Positions 34,216-46,261 of a stretch of DNA of 64,000 nt are shown here, in pieces. Source of the stretch: Erodium maritimum (Eukaryota; Streptophyta; Magnoliopsida; Geraniales; Geraniaceae). Each line of letters opens with the position of its first letter. Positions within the stretch are counted from its first letter, which is position 1. A program made the translations under genes and the position numbers. The stretch spans positions 41,375,825 through 41,439,824 of the forward strand of contig OY997591.1 in NCBI GenBank assembly GCA_963921825.1, given 5' to 3'. Under the pieces are notes generated by a model that searched no databases, was not told the origin of the DNA, and saw only the letters and a list, made by a program, of their open reading frames with translations.

Positions 34216-34232
34216 ATCTCCCAGTTGCCCTA
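34216..34232 (-). promoter_or_regulatory. Copia-A copy 2 polypurine tract
   Basis: On the minus strand GGGCAACTGGGAGAT adjoins the LTR start. Copy 3 has GGGCAAGTGGGAGAT in the same place (45106-45120). This is the classic plant Copia plus-strand primer. Confidence 0.92.
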
Positions 34233-34680
34233 GTTCCAATATAAACTCCAATATGTCCCCATCGACTTTACATGTCTAACATGTTCAGGCAGCGACACTG
34301 CCTTAGTCAAAGGGTTGGCTATGTTATCATCTGTTGCAATATAGGTTATCTTCACTTCACCTCAGTTCAATATTTATCTGATAAGGTGGATACGCCGCAG
34401 TACATGTTTGGATTTGTTATACGATCTAGGCTTTTAGCTTGCGCAATGGCCCTTGTGTTGTCGCAAGATGGATTCACCGGGCTGGATGGGTTTTTAATTA
34501 CACCCAGCCCTGCCATGAATTTCCAAATCCACATAGCCTCCTTAGCTGCCTCTGCGGCATCCATGTACTTGGCCTCTGTCGTAGATTCGGCAATGATATC
34601 TTGCTTTACGCTCTCCCAGCTAAAGCTCTGCCATTCAGCGTAAACACATATCCTGATTGACTCCTAAAGTCATCTGGATT
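34233..34680 (-). pseudogene. Copia-A copy 2 RNase H
   Basis: MDAAEAAKEAMWIWKFMAGL followed by a PSCDNTRAIAQAKSLD segment (34367-34564) is Copia RNase H, with the DN-x-AIAQAK block recognisable. Stops on either side break the link with RT. Just downstream it runs into linker and the polypurine tract. Confidence 0.85.
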
Positions 34681-34802
34681 TGTCTTGGAAAACTAGCGTC
34701 TACTCATCCTTCGACGACTAGTTCAGCATCATCTTTCCCCCGGGTTAGAATGATGTCTACTGGTACAACATAAGGCTTACGAGACGTCTGGTCTCATACA
34801 TG

Positions 34803-35783
34803 TCATGGCATATATGATCGATCCTGCCCCCAGGCGCATAGGATTCTCATCATCCTTTTCAGCTCATCATGTGTCTTAGGACACTGAGTCTTGCTGAGAT
34901 GAATGCCATGACTAGTGGGTAAGAGTCCTTTCTTTGAATCGACCATTAAGAACCTACTCAATGCCTTGTTCACATAGGTTCCATGACTTAAATCCAAGAC
35001 CCTCTTGGTGCGATCTCTACATATCTTAATCCTTAAGATATAAGAAGCATCGCCTAAGTCCTTTATTGAAAAACACTTCCTCAACCAAGCTTTAGTCTCG
35101 TGCAAGGTTGGGATGTCGTTTTTAATGAGAACCAGAAAGGTAATCTTGCTCCCACTAGCCTTCTTATAAACGCAAGATTCATCCTCGTTCTTGATTAAGC
35201 CAAATCCAATTACAGCTTCATCAAAACGAAGGATCCAACTCCGAGAAGTTCGTTTCAATCCATGAATGGATTTCAAAAAATTATAAATCTCTCCTTTATT
35301 CTTCGGATCGTCAAAACCTTTGGGCCGAGACATACAAACGTACTCAGTCAAATTTCCATTTAGGAAAGCGGTTTTGACATCTACTTGCCATATCTCGTAA
35401 TTATAATACGCAGTTATGTCAAGAAGAATTTGGATCGATTTTGACCATATCCACTAAGGAGAAGGTTTCCTCATAGTCAATCCATGCCTATAACCTTTCG
35501 CCACCACTTGAGCTTTGTAGGTCAGAGGGTTGCCGTCCATGTCCATCTTCACCTTGAAGATCCATTTGCATCTGATGGTCCTCACACCATTGATGGGATC
35601 AATCGGTTCCCAGACTCGGTTGTCCGACATGGATTGCATTTCCTCCCTCATGGCTCCTAGCCATAACTCGGAGTTGGGCCCATCCACGACTTCCTGAAAG
35701 GTGGCTAGATCATCGTGATCCACCATGACTTCATTGTGACCTCCGGATACCATATCTTGGAGGTGGAAGATTGATCCTTTCAA
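34803..35783 (-). pseudogene. Copia-A copy 2 reverse transcriptase, YVDD box deleted
   Basis: Two open pieces. 35454-35783 gives the RT N-terminus (WLGAMREEMQSMSDNRVWEP, CKWIFKVKMDMDGNPLTYKA). 34803-35351 gives the palm and later part (DDPKNKGEIYNFLKSIHGLK, KAWLRKCFSIKDLG, THDELKRMMRI). At the catalytic site the text reads TFLVLIKNDIPTL. About seven codons are missing exactly where the YVDD aspartates belong, without loss of frame. The 182-codon piece is otherwise open. The enzyme cannot be catalytic. Confidence 0.92.
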
Positions 35784-35886
35784 ATCGCCTTGGACCTTCC
35801 GGAATTGTAACAGGAATTGGTTCTTAGTCTACGACAATCTCTGGCTCCTTTCTACTTGGTTGCCAATTGGTTTAGACAGATCTGTA

Positions 35887-36317
35887 TCATCCTGAATTTC
35901 TTCGAGATGCACAGTCCTCCCAATGACGTCTTTGGAAACAAAACTCCTTTTCCATAAAGACCCCACCCCATGCGACGAACACCATGTTCTCACTGGGATT
36001 GTAGAAGTAGTATCCCCTTGTTGCTTTGGGATACCACATGAAGGTGCATATCTCAGATCTTGGTTCGAGCTTAGTTGAAACCAAATGTTTCACATAAGCC
36101 TCGCAACCACAAATCTTTAGGAAGGACAAAGCGGGCATCATCCCATATCATTTTAAAATGGTGTCCCTTCCACACCCTTCGTCTAAGCCTGATTCACTAT
36201 GAATGCGGTCATCCTAGAGCATAATCCTAGAAAGAGATTGGGAGATCAGTCCAACTAATAATGGAACGGACCATTGTCTAACAATGTCCGATTTCTCCGT
36301 TTGGCTACACCTTTCAT
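35887..36317 (-). pseudogene. Copia-A copy 2 integrase C-terminal region
   Basis: An 84-codon piece (ALSFLKICGCEAYVKHLVST, then ATRGYYFYNPSENMVFVAWG) matches the C-terminal domain of plant Copia integrase. The 140 bp between it and the core is frame-shifted. It is better preserved than the same region of copy 1. Confidence 0.82.
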
Positions 36318-36632
36318 CTACAGTGTCCCAGGAGGAGTCCATTCCAAAAGGATCTCATTCTCTTTTAGATGATCTAATAACTCTGTGGTCAAGTATTTTC
36401 CACCTCGATCCAATCGAAGTGCCTTAATACCTTTGTTGAGTTGGTTTTCTACTTTAGTCTTAAACTCTTTGAATTTATCAAAAGCTTCAGACTTATGTCT
36501 CAACGAATAGACATAACCATATTTACTGTAATCATCAGTAAATGTGATAAAGTAGATAAAACCCCTCCTGGCAAGTGAACTTATTGGTCTACACACATTC
36601 GAGTGTATCAGCCCCAATAATTCACCCGCCAT
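36318..36632 (-). pseudogene. Copia-A copy 2 integrase core
   Basis: A 104-codon open segment. The first catalytic position reads HSNVCRP (Asp to Asn), the second FTDDYSKYGYVY is kept, and the third reads LDRGGKYLT (Glu to Lys). Two of three DDE residues are therefore changed. The frame is separated from the pre-integrase piece by a one-base shift near 36633. Confidence 0.9.
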
Positions 36633-36633
36633 T

Positions 36634-37160
36634 TCATCGTGATCGATAAAATGGCACTTTAGTCATTTTACCCATCAAACAAACCTTGCACCTATCGATC
36701 GAATGGAATTCGAATGAACCTGAAAGTCCGCACTTCTGAAGTCTTGATAGGTGCTTCTTGTTTATGCGACCTAAATGACAGTGGCATAACAGAGTTAGGT
36801 TTAAATCGTTGGATTTAGACCTCTTGGTATTAGCAGAATATATAGAACTTGAGGCATTGTTACCCATATCTAATATGTACAATCCTCCAACCAAGTCAGT
36901 ACTGGTATAAAACATATCATTGCATAGAAAATTGAAAACTCCATTTCCAATATTAACATTATATCCTTCCTTGTCAAACACGGATACAGATATAATATTC
37001 CTACTAAAAGTAGATGCAATATACATTATACAATACTAAGACAAGGCCTCTTGGCAAAGCAAGACTCATGGACCCTATAGCAGTTTCCACAACTCTGAGG
37101 TCCACTTCGTCCTTTTCAAACCTCTCATACTTTCAGCCACCATATATAAGTGCATGTGTG
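36634..37160 (-). pseudogene. Copia-A copy 2 pre-integrase domain and post-protease segment
   Basis: TFSRNIISVSVFDKEGYNVN and LLCHCHLGRINKKHLSRLQK, with CKVCLMGKMTKVPF, are the segment between protease and integrase. The second zinc histidine is Arg (LGR), as in copies 1 and 3. A small deletion near 37012 removes the CIP codons seen in copies 1 and 3. Confidence 0.85.
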
Positions 37161-37734
37161 AGATTCAGTCTTGGTATCTAATACCCATGAATCTTTGGAA
37201 GTAGAGAGATGTAGCTCTATAGAGTTAATACCGGATGAAGGCACGGTCCCACCGCCTTTCCTTATATCATCCAGGTTTCCTGATGAAGGTGCAGTCCTAC
37301 TGCCGTTCTTTAGATCATCCAGGCTATTTGATGAAGGCGCAGTCCCACCGCCCTTCTTCAGATCAGCCGTGAACTTCCTGTAATCCTGGTTCCAATGACC
37401 AGGCTATTGGCAGTAGAAGCAGATATTCTCAGGTGTCTCATCTTTCCTGCCAAGTGCGCATGGGCCCCGCCCTTGCCACTTCCAATTCCCTTGTTGACCA
37501 TCAGAATATCCTTGGATCCCAGATCTCTGATATATTCTTCTCAGCAATTAATGACACTTCATGTAACTTTGATATGGTCTTAGAGACAGCCTTGTCAAGG
37601 ACATATTCTTTGCGTTCAGACTTGAGTACTATCCTCAAATTTCTGTACCAGTCCAAATAGTTTGTCCCATTTAGCTTGACCCTGTCAAGAATGGTTTTTA
37701 ATGACAAACTATTAATATTCGCTGAATTTGGCAT
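37161..37734 (-). pseudogene. Copia-A copy 2 gag with core deletion, zinc-knuckle relic and protease active site
   Basis: The ATG at 37734 opens a 77-codon frame: LNGTNYLDWYRNLRIVLKSE, then KAVSKTISKLHEVSLIAEKN. In related elements those two parts are separated by well over 100 residues of capsid, so the capsid core is missing. The zinc knuckle reads CFYCQ-stop-PGHWNQDYRKF, with the last Cys replaced by Tyr. Three 16-17-residue repeats follow. The protease site reads WVLDTKTESH, with the DTG glycine replaced by Lys. It should be non-functional in both structural and protease roles. Confidence 0.85.
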
Positions 37735-39262
37735 TTGATCTACAACAGATAAAATTCAATCAGTAAACTGAATAAATTTTATGAAGATCAACCTTAAACA
37801 CCAACAATCGATTCTAAACCTTTAGAATCTGAAACCAAGATCCTTGATTCACTCGATTAAGCTGAACTAATGCTCACCACTTAATAGAGCAATGTAGGTA
37901 GGACTCCATCCAATCACATCCAATGTGACTCTTGGCTAGGGTATGTACTTATGTACACGACTCACACTATCTGTTACCCTAGCTCAACCTCAGGCTGAGA
38001 ATCGTAGTCGGGTCCACCAATTTTCAACTATGGCCCGTCACTATGTAGGTGCTCCGCTAATGCGCACGACACCCACATATGTCGTCCAAACCTACTACCC
38101 CGCTTCCCCATTGATGCTCCGCTAATGCGCACGACACCCATAGGACGGTGAGGTAGTAAGGTGTTGATGATTGGGAGGTATCGGACATGACCCGTTTTTA
38201 CTTGTCCAGTTGTGTTCAAAACTTTGGCACATCCTAGATGCGATGAGTACATCAACTACATTCCAAATGCAATGATGCCTCAAATTACATCCAATGTAAT
38301 TCTTCCTTTGAATCCGTCAACTACATCCAATGCAATGACGGTTCTAAGGGTTCACACACAAGGATTAAAATTCCAATTTTATCTTTGCATGTGAGGTGAT
38401 ATGCTCGGTAAATAAAGTTAAGCATGCAATTCTAAAACACATAGAATTAATCATGCATAAACTAAACCAAGCATAAAGCGATAAATGTGCACATAATAGC
38501 CTCCCAAACTAACTCCCACTAGCTTCTTGAGCTCTACCGACTCCAAGCCGATGCCAACACCCGAAAAGCCACCAAATGACCTTTTCGCCCTTTCTTCGTC
38601 TTGAGTAAAATATTACAATTTAATACACGACTCGCAGGTCGGGAATAAATAAATATTACAAACAAGTGGTTCGACGACCACACCTTGAAAGAATAATTAC
38701 ACGCTAACTCTAACGGCTCGCAGGCCGTGAAAAGCGGTAAATAATTAAATCGAGCTCGGGGCTATTATGTACACCATGACAACATCACATCACACATCGT
38801 GTTATCAAACAAGCATGTTATCAAACATCATGTGATTTTCCGGTTTTAATTAATAGCCAAGTTTCGAAAAATTTTGATGCTCAGTTTATCGAAACCGTTC
38901 AAAAATGAAACTTTTGAACATTTGATCTTCGAGTTCGTCATGACTGTTCCAAACTCGTCATAACTAACAAAACGGTTTAGCCTTGGCATATCAACCATCC
39001 AATGGTCATGCTTGGCCTAGCTCCGTCCAACGGAGCCCCGTTCGGTCCCGGTTTCGGCTCCCCGAGACCCGAAAAATCAATTTTTTTTCAAAATTTCCAG
39101 ATTTGAAATAATTTTCAAAAAATCATTTTACATGCATTAAATCCATAAAAAAGAATTTAAAACATGTTATCAAACAATTTAGCAAAACAACATGCCAAAA
39201 ACGAAACTTTCAAGCAAAACCGAAACTTTGAACACCGTCTTGTGAATCTCGAAGGTAGCACA
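37735..39262 (-). other. Copia-A copy 2 untranslated leader
   Basis: No coding content. It is collinear with the leader of copies 1 and 3, with small indels (a GATTTTCCGGTTTTAATTAA stretch around 38834 is absent from copy 1). Confidence 0.8.
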
Positions 39263-39274
39263 GCTCTGATACCA
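39263..39274 (-). promoter_or_regulatory. Copia-A copy 2 primer-binding site
   Basis: Minus strand TGGTATCAGAGC, one base from the LTR end, is complementary to initiator methionine tRNA. It confirms orientation. Confidence 0.93.
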
Positions 39275-39275
39275 C

Positions 39276-40963
39276 TGTTGGGTCTCGAGGTAGGGTTGGA
39301 GATGAACCAACTCGCAGCGGAAAATCAATGAAAACCAAGAGACGATTAAACCATGAAACAACTAACAAAGAATGGATTCACAAAAGAAAAATTCAGCACT
39401 ATTTCTTACCAAAACAAGAACACCGGTTAACGAATGATTGGCTTGAGTCTCCAAGACGCCTAGGTATCCACATGGGAATCAAAGCCACGTAGTTCTTCTC
39501 TTTGAGGACTCAAGAACACAAAAATGGAGGTGGAAACTAGTCAAACCCGAAATGGCCATGGAAGAGGGAGAGAAAATGTGTTTCCTATTCTTGTCTTGTG
39601 TTTGTTATGTTGAAAAAAGATGACTTAAACATAACAAAACTCATACTTGTCCAACTAAAAGGCATGGGACAAGTATGGTGTTAAGTAAGGTGTAAATAGG
39701 ACAAAGTATGGCAAGACAAGATTGGGTTAGGTGGTGAATCACCAACACCTTAATCCTTGTCTTGCTTACTTAGTACTAATTAATCAAGACTTGATTAATT
39801 AGTTCCATGGGCCTTGGTTGCATGGGCCTTTCATGGGCCTCTTGGAACATGGCCCGTGTCCATTTCCAACGAGGTCCCGTGATTCATTCATCGCCTCCAT
39901 GGCTTCCATACCGGAAATGTCCAACATTATCCGACGCAATCAATCCCAAGACTCCAAGCCTTGTCTCGATCCGTAAAGTCTTATTCACTTACGGGCACAT
40001 GACCCAAAACCCAGTTTTGGTCATGTCCCGAGACAACTCCCTTTTGGCCATTCTCCATAAATGTGTCAATGAGTTTCACCCTCCGGTGTGACCCTTAGGT
40101 TTATGCATGTCAATAGATCAACGTAAAATCCCATTTTAATTGATCCTATTTAAGTGGAAACTAACGAGACTTTAGTATTGCTTGACACTGCATAACGAAT
40201 CGACCCTGCCGATTCTAACCTTTCCGTCGTCCCTGTCATTATCCTTTTATCTCCGATATCCTTATTGAGATAAGGCATAGAGCCGTCATCCTTATTATTC
40301 TCAATCACCGTTCCTTGATATGTGAGATGACTGAAGATATGATACCCACTATCATGTGCATGGCCATGCTATTCTTTCAGTCACTCTCGATCAAGCGGCC
40401 GATAACCGATATCTTTCCCATACCTCAGTATGAGGGATAAATCCCTTAGCCGCCTTTCGTGTCACTCATGTAGCCCGTCCCCAAGCCAATCCTGGCCGTT
40501 ATGGAAGCCCTGTTACGGACAACGTTAGGCTCAAGTCAAACTCAGTTGTTGACTACATAACGATCACAAAGACTCCTTGGTCTAAGGATACATGACAAGC
40601 TACAACACTGAATATGTTCATGACTTAATCTATGGCACATATTCAGGGCGGGTCGTCCAATATCATGTCCCACATGATATCTATGATCAGACTCCGGAAT
40701 CTCATTCCAATGACTAACAGAACGTAAGCCATAAAGAGCCATCTTTCATACTAGTCGCTTCTAGTGAAGCTTTGTTGACTAGGGACCCATCGAGTGTGAT
40801 CTATCTCGATCTATGGTTCTATTCGCATGGTGGGCATAGATCAGAGCACACATCGATATATTACTCCAACACATAAGTAATATAAAGCCGCTTTAATTTT
40901 ATTACTAACGATGATATATGCATTTGGACATTTAGGATTGAACTACGGGCACTAAGACTAACA
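39276..40963 (-). repeat. Copia-A copy 2 5' LTR, 1,688 bp
   Basis: TGTTGGGTCTCGAGG to GCACTAAGACTAACA. Few differences from the 3' LTR are visible by eye, so this insertion is younger than most others here. It holds the same antisense 94-codon frame as other copies (39807-40091), which I do not regard as a gene. Confidence 0.95.
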
Positions 40964-42248
40964 CGCTCACCCCTAGCTGCTTTTCCTACAGGTACTGGTC
41001 GCGAGACGGACTAGGGGAACTCTCGAAGCTTGAAGAGTTGGGAGCGGGAGTCCGGGCTTTTGGGAGTTTAGCGACGTACGCTTTGTTTTTTTTTTGTTCG
41101 CTTGTTTTGGACGTGTTTTCAGTTGTAAAATATTATTTTGTTTAACTCAAAGTGGTAATTTTAAGCGGTTTATTAAAATGTTTGGAAACTGTTTTATTGT
41201 TTCATCGTTCGCGTTCCGGGTTCGGTTCTACCGAATTCGGGGCGTGACAGGCTCTTTGTGTGAATCAGTAGTTATGTGTCTTAGATGGTAACGTAAATAT
41301 AATTTCTTTTTGTTAAAATTTAAACAACAACCTTACCTTTTCGCCTTTTTTTCCTTTCGAGGATGTTGAAGTGATAGCCCACGTCCCATGGTTTTAGTGA
41401 GAATACTAATGATACCTCTACACCTTGTGGGTTCGACCGGTACTTAACTGTCAAATATATTGCTTGATGACCATGTATTGATACACGTAAAAGAGGGAAT
41501 TTTCCATAATTGTTATGTGCGCTATGTAGATTGATGTTTGGAGCGATCCATGATTCGATCTAGTGTTGAGTTGAGATTCACTTGTTTAAAATTTACTTGC
41601 GCTTGTATATTAGCAGAAATATAGTTATTTGATGTTCTATAAAGTTCTCCTTAATTATCGGTGACCATATTTATCGATGACATTCGTGTTGGGTCTCGAG
41701 GTAGGGTTGGAGATGAACCAACTCGCAGCTAAAAATCAATGAAAACCAAGAGACGATTAAAACCATGAAACAACTAACAAATAATGGATTCACAAGAGAA
41801 AAATTCAGAACTATTTCTTACCAAAACAAGAACACTGGTTAACGAATGATTGGCTTGAGTCTCCAAAACGCCTCTGTATCCACATGGGAATCAAAGCCAC
41901 GTAGTTCTTCTCTTTGAGGACTCAAGAACACAAAAGTTGAGGTGGGAGCTTGCCAAACCCGAAATTGTAGGGAGAGAGGGAGAGAAGTTGTATTTTCTAT
42001 TCTTGTCTTGTGTTTTTTATGTTGAAAAAAGATGACTTAAACATAACAAACCTCATACTTGTTCAACTAAAGGCATGAGACAAGCATGGTGACAAGTAAG
42101 GTGTAAATATGACAAAGTATGGCAAGATAAGATGTGGTTAGGTGGTGAATCACCAACACCTTAATCCTTGTCATGCTTACTTAGTACTAATTAATCAAGA
42201 CTTGATTAATTAGTTCTATGGGCCTTGGTTGAATGGGCCTTTCATGGG

Positions 42249-43990
42249 TGAAGACAGGGTTTTTGCATACCCTCTTTAACGTGCTTCCGTACACGGTTGT
42301 TCAAGCAATATATTTATAACGGTAAGAAACCGGTCGAACACTATGGAGCAGTCGGGCCAAGTATGACTAAATCTATGAAGATTGGTAAAAGGGCAAAAGT
42401 GTATAAACGTCACTAAATACACTCTTCTAAAAATAAGCAAATGGTTCAAGCAGTGAAAACTGAAAAGTAACTGTTCATGAGAAATTGGTAAGAAAAAAGG
42501 AAAGACAAAACTGGAAATAAAAATGGGAACTTTGTATAGGAGAAAACAACCATGGGTGTCGTGCTCATACATAAAGTCAATCAATGCATAAGGTAATCAA
42601 TGTGATGATGATGATGATGATGATGAATAGAATGCTCCCGTCATGGCTCCAAAACCAATCATCGAAGTAAATGTGCAAGTATGAGTTCGAGTAAAACCAA
42701 TCATCGAACCTTCATACATATATTTTGCATTTTCTTAAGTTGCTTCTCTAATTGATAATCTATCTCATCGATAAATAATCAAAACGAGTCAACTTACATA
42801 GGATAGACGATGCTAACCCTAGTAACACACAAATGCTAAAATAGACAAGCACAAATAAAGAATTGTGTCTAGCTACTCCTAGTTCACTTCTCGAATATCG
42901 TGCACCGACAATCAAGTTGAACTAAATAGAACCTCGTTCTAGTAATACTCAAGCGTAGAACACAATCTCTTGGAAAAGTGAATTATCTAGTTACACCTAG
43001 ATCAAGTTCGTAACCAAAATCTCTAATTTAACATGCAATTAATACATAAAAATTATTTTCCCCGATTAATTTAACTTGGAATGCGATCTACGTACATAAA
43101 TCGACCAAAATCAATTAAATCGGGTGACGAACACAAATGGGTATCGAACTCAACATCGTAAAAATCATCATCTAACACTACAAATAAATAACCTCATGCA
43201 TTAATTAAACTAATATGTATTTACAACGACATCCATGACTCGGAGTTACTACTCCCGAGCCATGGAGCTAAAATCAACGAAATCAAAGTGAAAAATCGAA
43301 ATCAAGCTAAGAGAAAAGGATGGTATAAGGTAAACCCGTGGTAGGAATGTCGATTCCTAGCTCAAAATCGATCCACAACTCCAAGAACAACTTAAACCCG
43401 AAATGGGTTTTTAGCCTCCTTTGGAACCTTGATTTCTAACTTTTGAAACCCCAACAGACGAAACCAATCGGAGGAATGTGCAGAGGGGACTTTGGGCTTC
43501 GTTCCAGTAGGTGGAAGTCGCCGGACGGTCGCCGGAGCTGGAAGATTCGGCCACCTGAAATCTGCCGTACAGCTTCGCCTCCTCTGTTCTCTGTCGCAGC
43601 CCCTCCCCAAATTATGGTCCGTTCCTCTCTATTAAATACATCAGCTACCTTTTTTTTTCATTTTCCTCACGTGCATCCATTGACCGGTCAACGGACATAT
43701 GTCACGACTATATTGGCTCTTCTAATTTTATAATTCTTTTATACTCTTTTGCTCGTAACTATTCTGTTTTAGCTCCAAATGATTTCGTTCTTCCTCCGAT
43801 ATTTTTTTTTATTTAGAGGCCTACAAAATGAGACCAATATTAAATATATTATGAAGCGACGAAAAATATCAACGATTGAGGGGCTTTATAGCAATTATTA
43901 AAACATGCTAACATATAAAAACGAAGCACAAACAAGATAAAAATATGGAGAAAAACAACCAGTTTAGATAGGACAAATTTGCGCTCATCA
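42249..43990 (-). mobile_element. Tat/Athila-like solo LTR, 1,742 bp
   Basis: Minus-strand edges TGATGAGCGCAAATTTG and CCCTGTCTTCA. TSD ATGGG lies at 42244-42248 and 43991-43995, inside the Copia-A LTR. The first 250 bp are clearly related to the start of the outer solo LTR at 14807 (shared TTGGTCTCATTTTGTAGGCC). It contains a short (GAT)n tract at 42604-42626. The reading frames at 43392-43733 lie in a GC-richer patch and are not recognisable proteins. Confidence 0.92.
42604..42626. repeat. (GAT)n microsatellite
   Basis: About seven and a half GAT units in the U5-side half of the solo LTR. Confidence 0.95.
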
Positions 43991-45120
43991 ATGGGCCTCT
44001 TGGAACATGGCCCGTGGCCATTTCCAACGAGGTCCCGTGATTCGCTCATCGGCTCCAAGTCTTCCATACCGGAAATGTCCAACATTATCTGACGCGATCA
44101 ATCCCAAGACTCCAAGCCTTGTCTCGATCCGTAAAATCCTATTCACTTACGGGCACATGACCCAAAACCCAGTTTTAATCATGTCCCGAGACAACTCCCT
44201 TTTAGCCATTCTCCATAAATGTGTCAATGAGTTTCACCCTCCGGTGTGACCCTTAGGTTTATGCATGTCAATAGATCAACGTAAAATCCCATTTTACTTG
44301 ATCATATTTAAGTGACAACTAATGAGACTTTAGTATTTTCTGACACTGCATAACGAATCGACCCTGTCGATTCTAACCTTTCCATTTTCTATGTCACTAT
44401 CATTTTATCTCCGATATCCTGATTGCGATAAGGCATAGAGCCGTCATCCTTATTATTCTCAATCACTCTTCCCCTATATGTGAGATGACTGAATATATGA
44501 TACCCAGTATCATGTGCATGGCCATGCTATTCTTTCGATCACTCTCGATCAAGCGGCCGAGAACCGATATCTTTCCCATAACTCAATATGAGGGATAAAT
44601 CTCTTAGCCGTCTTTCGTGTCACTCATGTAGCCCGTCCTCAAGACAATCATGGCCGTTATGGAAGCCATGTTACGGAAAACTTTAGGCTCAGGTCAAACT
44701 CAGTTGTTGACTACATAGCGATCACAAAGACTCCTTGGTCTAAGGATACATGACAAGCTACGACACTGAATATGTTCATGACTTAATCTATGGCACATAT
44801 TCAAGGCGGGTCGTCCAATATCATGTCCCACATGATATATATGACCAGAATCCGGAATCTCATTCCAATGACTAACAGAACGTAAGCCATAAAGAGCCAT
44901 CTTTCATACTAGTCGCCTTTAGTGAAGCTTTGTTGACTAGGGACTCATCGAGTGTTATCTATCTCGATATATGGTTCTATTCGCATTGTGGGCATCGATA
45001 TATTACTCCAACACATAAGTTATATAAAGACGCTTTAATTTTATTGCTAACGATGATATATACATTTGGAGATTTTGGATTGAACTACGGGCACTAAGAT
45101 TAACAATCTCCCACTTGCCC

Positions 45121-45560
45121 TAGTTCCAATATAAACTCCAATATGTCCCCCATCGACTTTACATGTCTAACATGTTTAGGCAGCGACAGAGCCTTAGTCA
45201 AAGGGTTGGCTATGTTATCAGCTGTTGCAATATAGGTTATCTTCATTTCACCTCGGTTTAGTATTTCTCTGATGAGGTGGATACGACGTAGTACATGTCT
45301 GGATTTGTTATGTGATATGGGCTTTTAGCTTGCGCAATGGCCCTTGTGTTGTCGCAAAATGGATTCACCGGGCTAAATGGGTTTTTAATTTCACCCAACA
45401 CTGCCGTGATTTCCAAATCCACATAGCCTCCTTAGCTGCTTCTGCAGCATCCATGTACTTGGCCTCTCCCGTACATTCGGCGACGATATATTGCTTTACG
45501 CTCTCCTAGCTAAAGCTCCGCCATTCAGCGCAAACACATATCCTGACTAACTTCTAAAGT
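45121..45560 (-). pseudogene. Copia-A copy 3 RNase H
   Basis: Collinear with 34233-34680 and reads as the same Copia RNase H text in broken frames (the EAAKEAM... and AIAQAK blocks). More substitutions and indels than copy 2. Confidence 0.78.
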
Positions 45561-45666
45561 CATCTGGATTTGTCTTGGAAAACTAGCGTCTACTTATCCT
45601 TCGACGACTAGTTCAGCATCATCTTTCCTCCGGGTTAGACTGATGTCTACTGGTACAACATAAGGC

Positions 45667-46261
45667 TTACGAGACGTCCGGTCTCGTACATGTCATGACA
45701 TATTGATCGATCCTGCCCCAGGCGCATGAGATTCGCATCATCCTTTTCAGCTCATCATGTGTCTTAGGACACTGAGTCTTGCTGAGAGGAATGCCATGAC
45801 TAGTGGGTAAGAGTCCTTTCTTTGAATCGAGCATTGAGAACCTACTCAATGCCTTGTTCACATAGGTTCCCTGACTTAAATCCAAGACCCTCATGGTGGA
45901 ATCTCTACATATCCTAATCCCTAAGATATAAGAAGCATCGCCTAAGTCCTTTATTGAAAAACACTTCCTCAACCAAGCTTTAGTCTCGTGCAAGGTTGGG
46001 ATGTCGTTTTCAATGAGCACCAGAAAGGTAATCTTGCTCCCACTAGCCTTCTATAAACGCAAGATTCATCCTCATTCTTGATTAAGCCAAATCCATTTAC
46101 AGCTTCATCAAAACGAAGGTTCCAACTCCAAGAAGCTTGTTTCCATCCATAAACGGATTTCAACAACTTACAAATCTTTCTCTTATTCTTCGGATCGACA
46201 AAACCTTGTGGCTGAGACGTAAAACATTCTCAGTCAAAGTTCCATTTAGGAAAGCGGTTTT
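45667..46261 (-). pseudogene. Copia-A copy 3 reverse transcriptase, 3' part, YVDD box deleted
   Basis: Palm and C-terminal RT text (KAWLRKCFSIKDLGDASYIL, SKTQCPKTHDELKRMMRI) with the catalytic region reading FLVLIENDIPTL. It is the same in-frame gap of about seven codons as in copy 2. The RT is interrupted at 46262 by a LINE relic. The 14-bp target AGGAAAGCGGTTTT (46248-46261) is repeated at 47970-47983. Confidence 0.9.

Larger units (their letters stand above)
32529..40963 (-). mobile_element. Copia-A copy 2, complete LTR retrotransposon, 8,435 bp
   Basis: TSD CGCTC lies at 32524-32528 and 40964-40968. Joining the flanks restores the Gypsy palindrome GTGAGCGAACGCTCAC found intact in four other LTRs. 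LTRs of 1,687 and 1,688 bp, a polypurine tract next to the left LTR and an initiator-Met primer site next to the right LTR define a complete minus-strand element. Its gag, protease, integrase and RT all carry disabling changes shared with copy 3, and (where visible) with copy 1. Confidence 0.96.
21931..41249 (+). mobile_element. Complete Gypsy type-B chromovirus-like element (net 10.9 kb) containing Copia-A copy 2
   Basis: The outer TSD is GGCTC (21926-21930 and 41250-41254). The uninterrupted target sequence survives in the sister repeat unit near 58315 as GTGACCGGCTCGTTGTCTG. The order is 5' LTR, leader, protease, RT, RNase H, integrase remnant, a chromodomain-like tail, polypurine tract, 3' LTR. 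RT before integrase makes it Ty3/Gypsy, and the tail suggests a Tekay/Del-like chromovirus. No gag is found, the integrase core is deleted and the primer-binding site is lost, so it cannot be autonomous. Net length excludes 8,440 bp of the nested Copia and its TSD. Confidence 0.92.
29914..41249 (+). repeat. Gypsy type-B 3' LTR (net 2,896 bp), split by Copia-A copy 2
   Basis: The LTR runs 29914-32528 and continues at 40969-41249, ending GGGGCGTGACA. It is collinear with the 5' LTR but has only about 3.5 units of the 57-bp minisatellite (31600-31800), which explains most of the length difference. The end sequence missing from the 5' LTR is intact here. Confidence 0.92.
41687..45105 (-). repeat. 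Copia-A copy 3 3' LTR, split by a solo LTR
   Basis: The LTR runs 41687-42248 and continues at 43996-45105, ending GCACTAAGATTAACA beside the polypurine tract (45106-45120). Net length is about 1,672 bp, consistent with the family. Confidence 0.92.

Noticed and set aside
43392..43733. Short frames in the GC-richer patch of the Tat-like solo LTR
   Set aside because: Opposite-strand overlapping frames with no domain, inside an LTR with defined edges and TSD.
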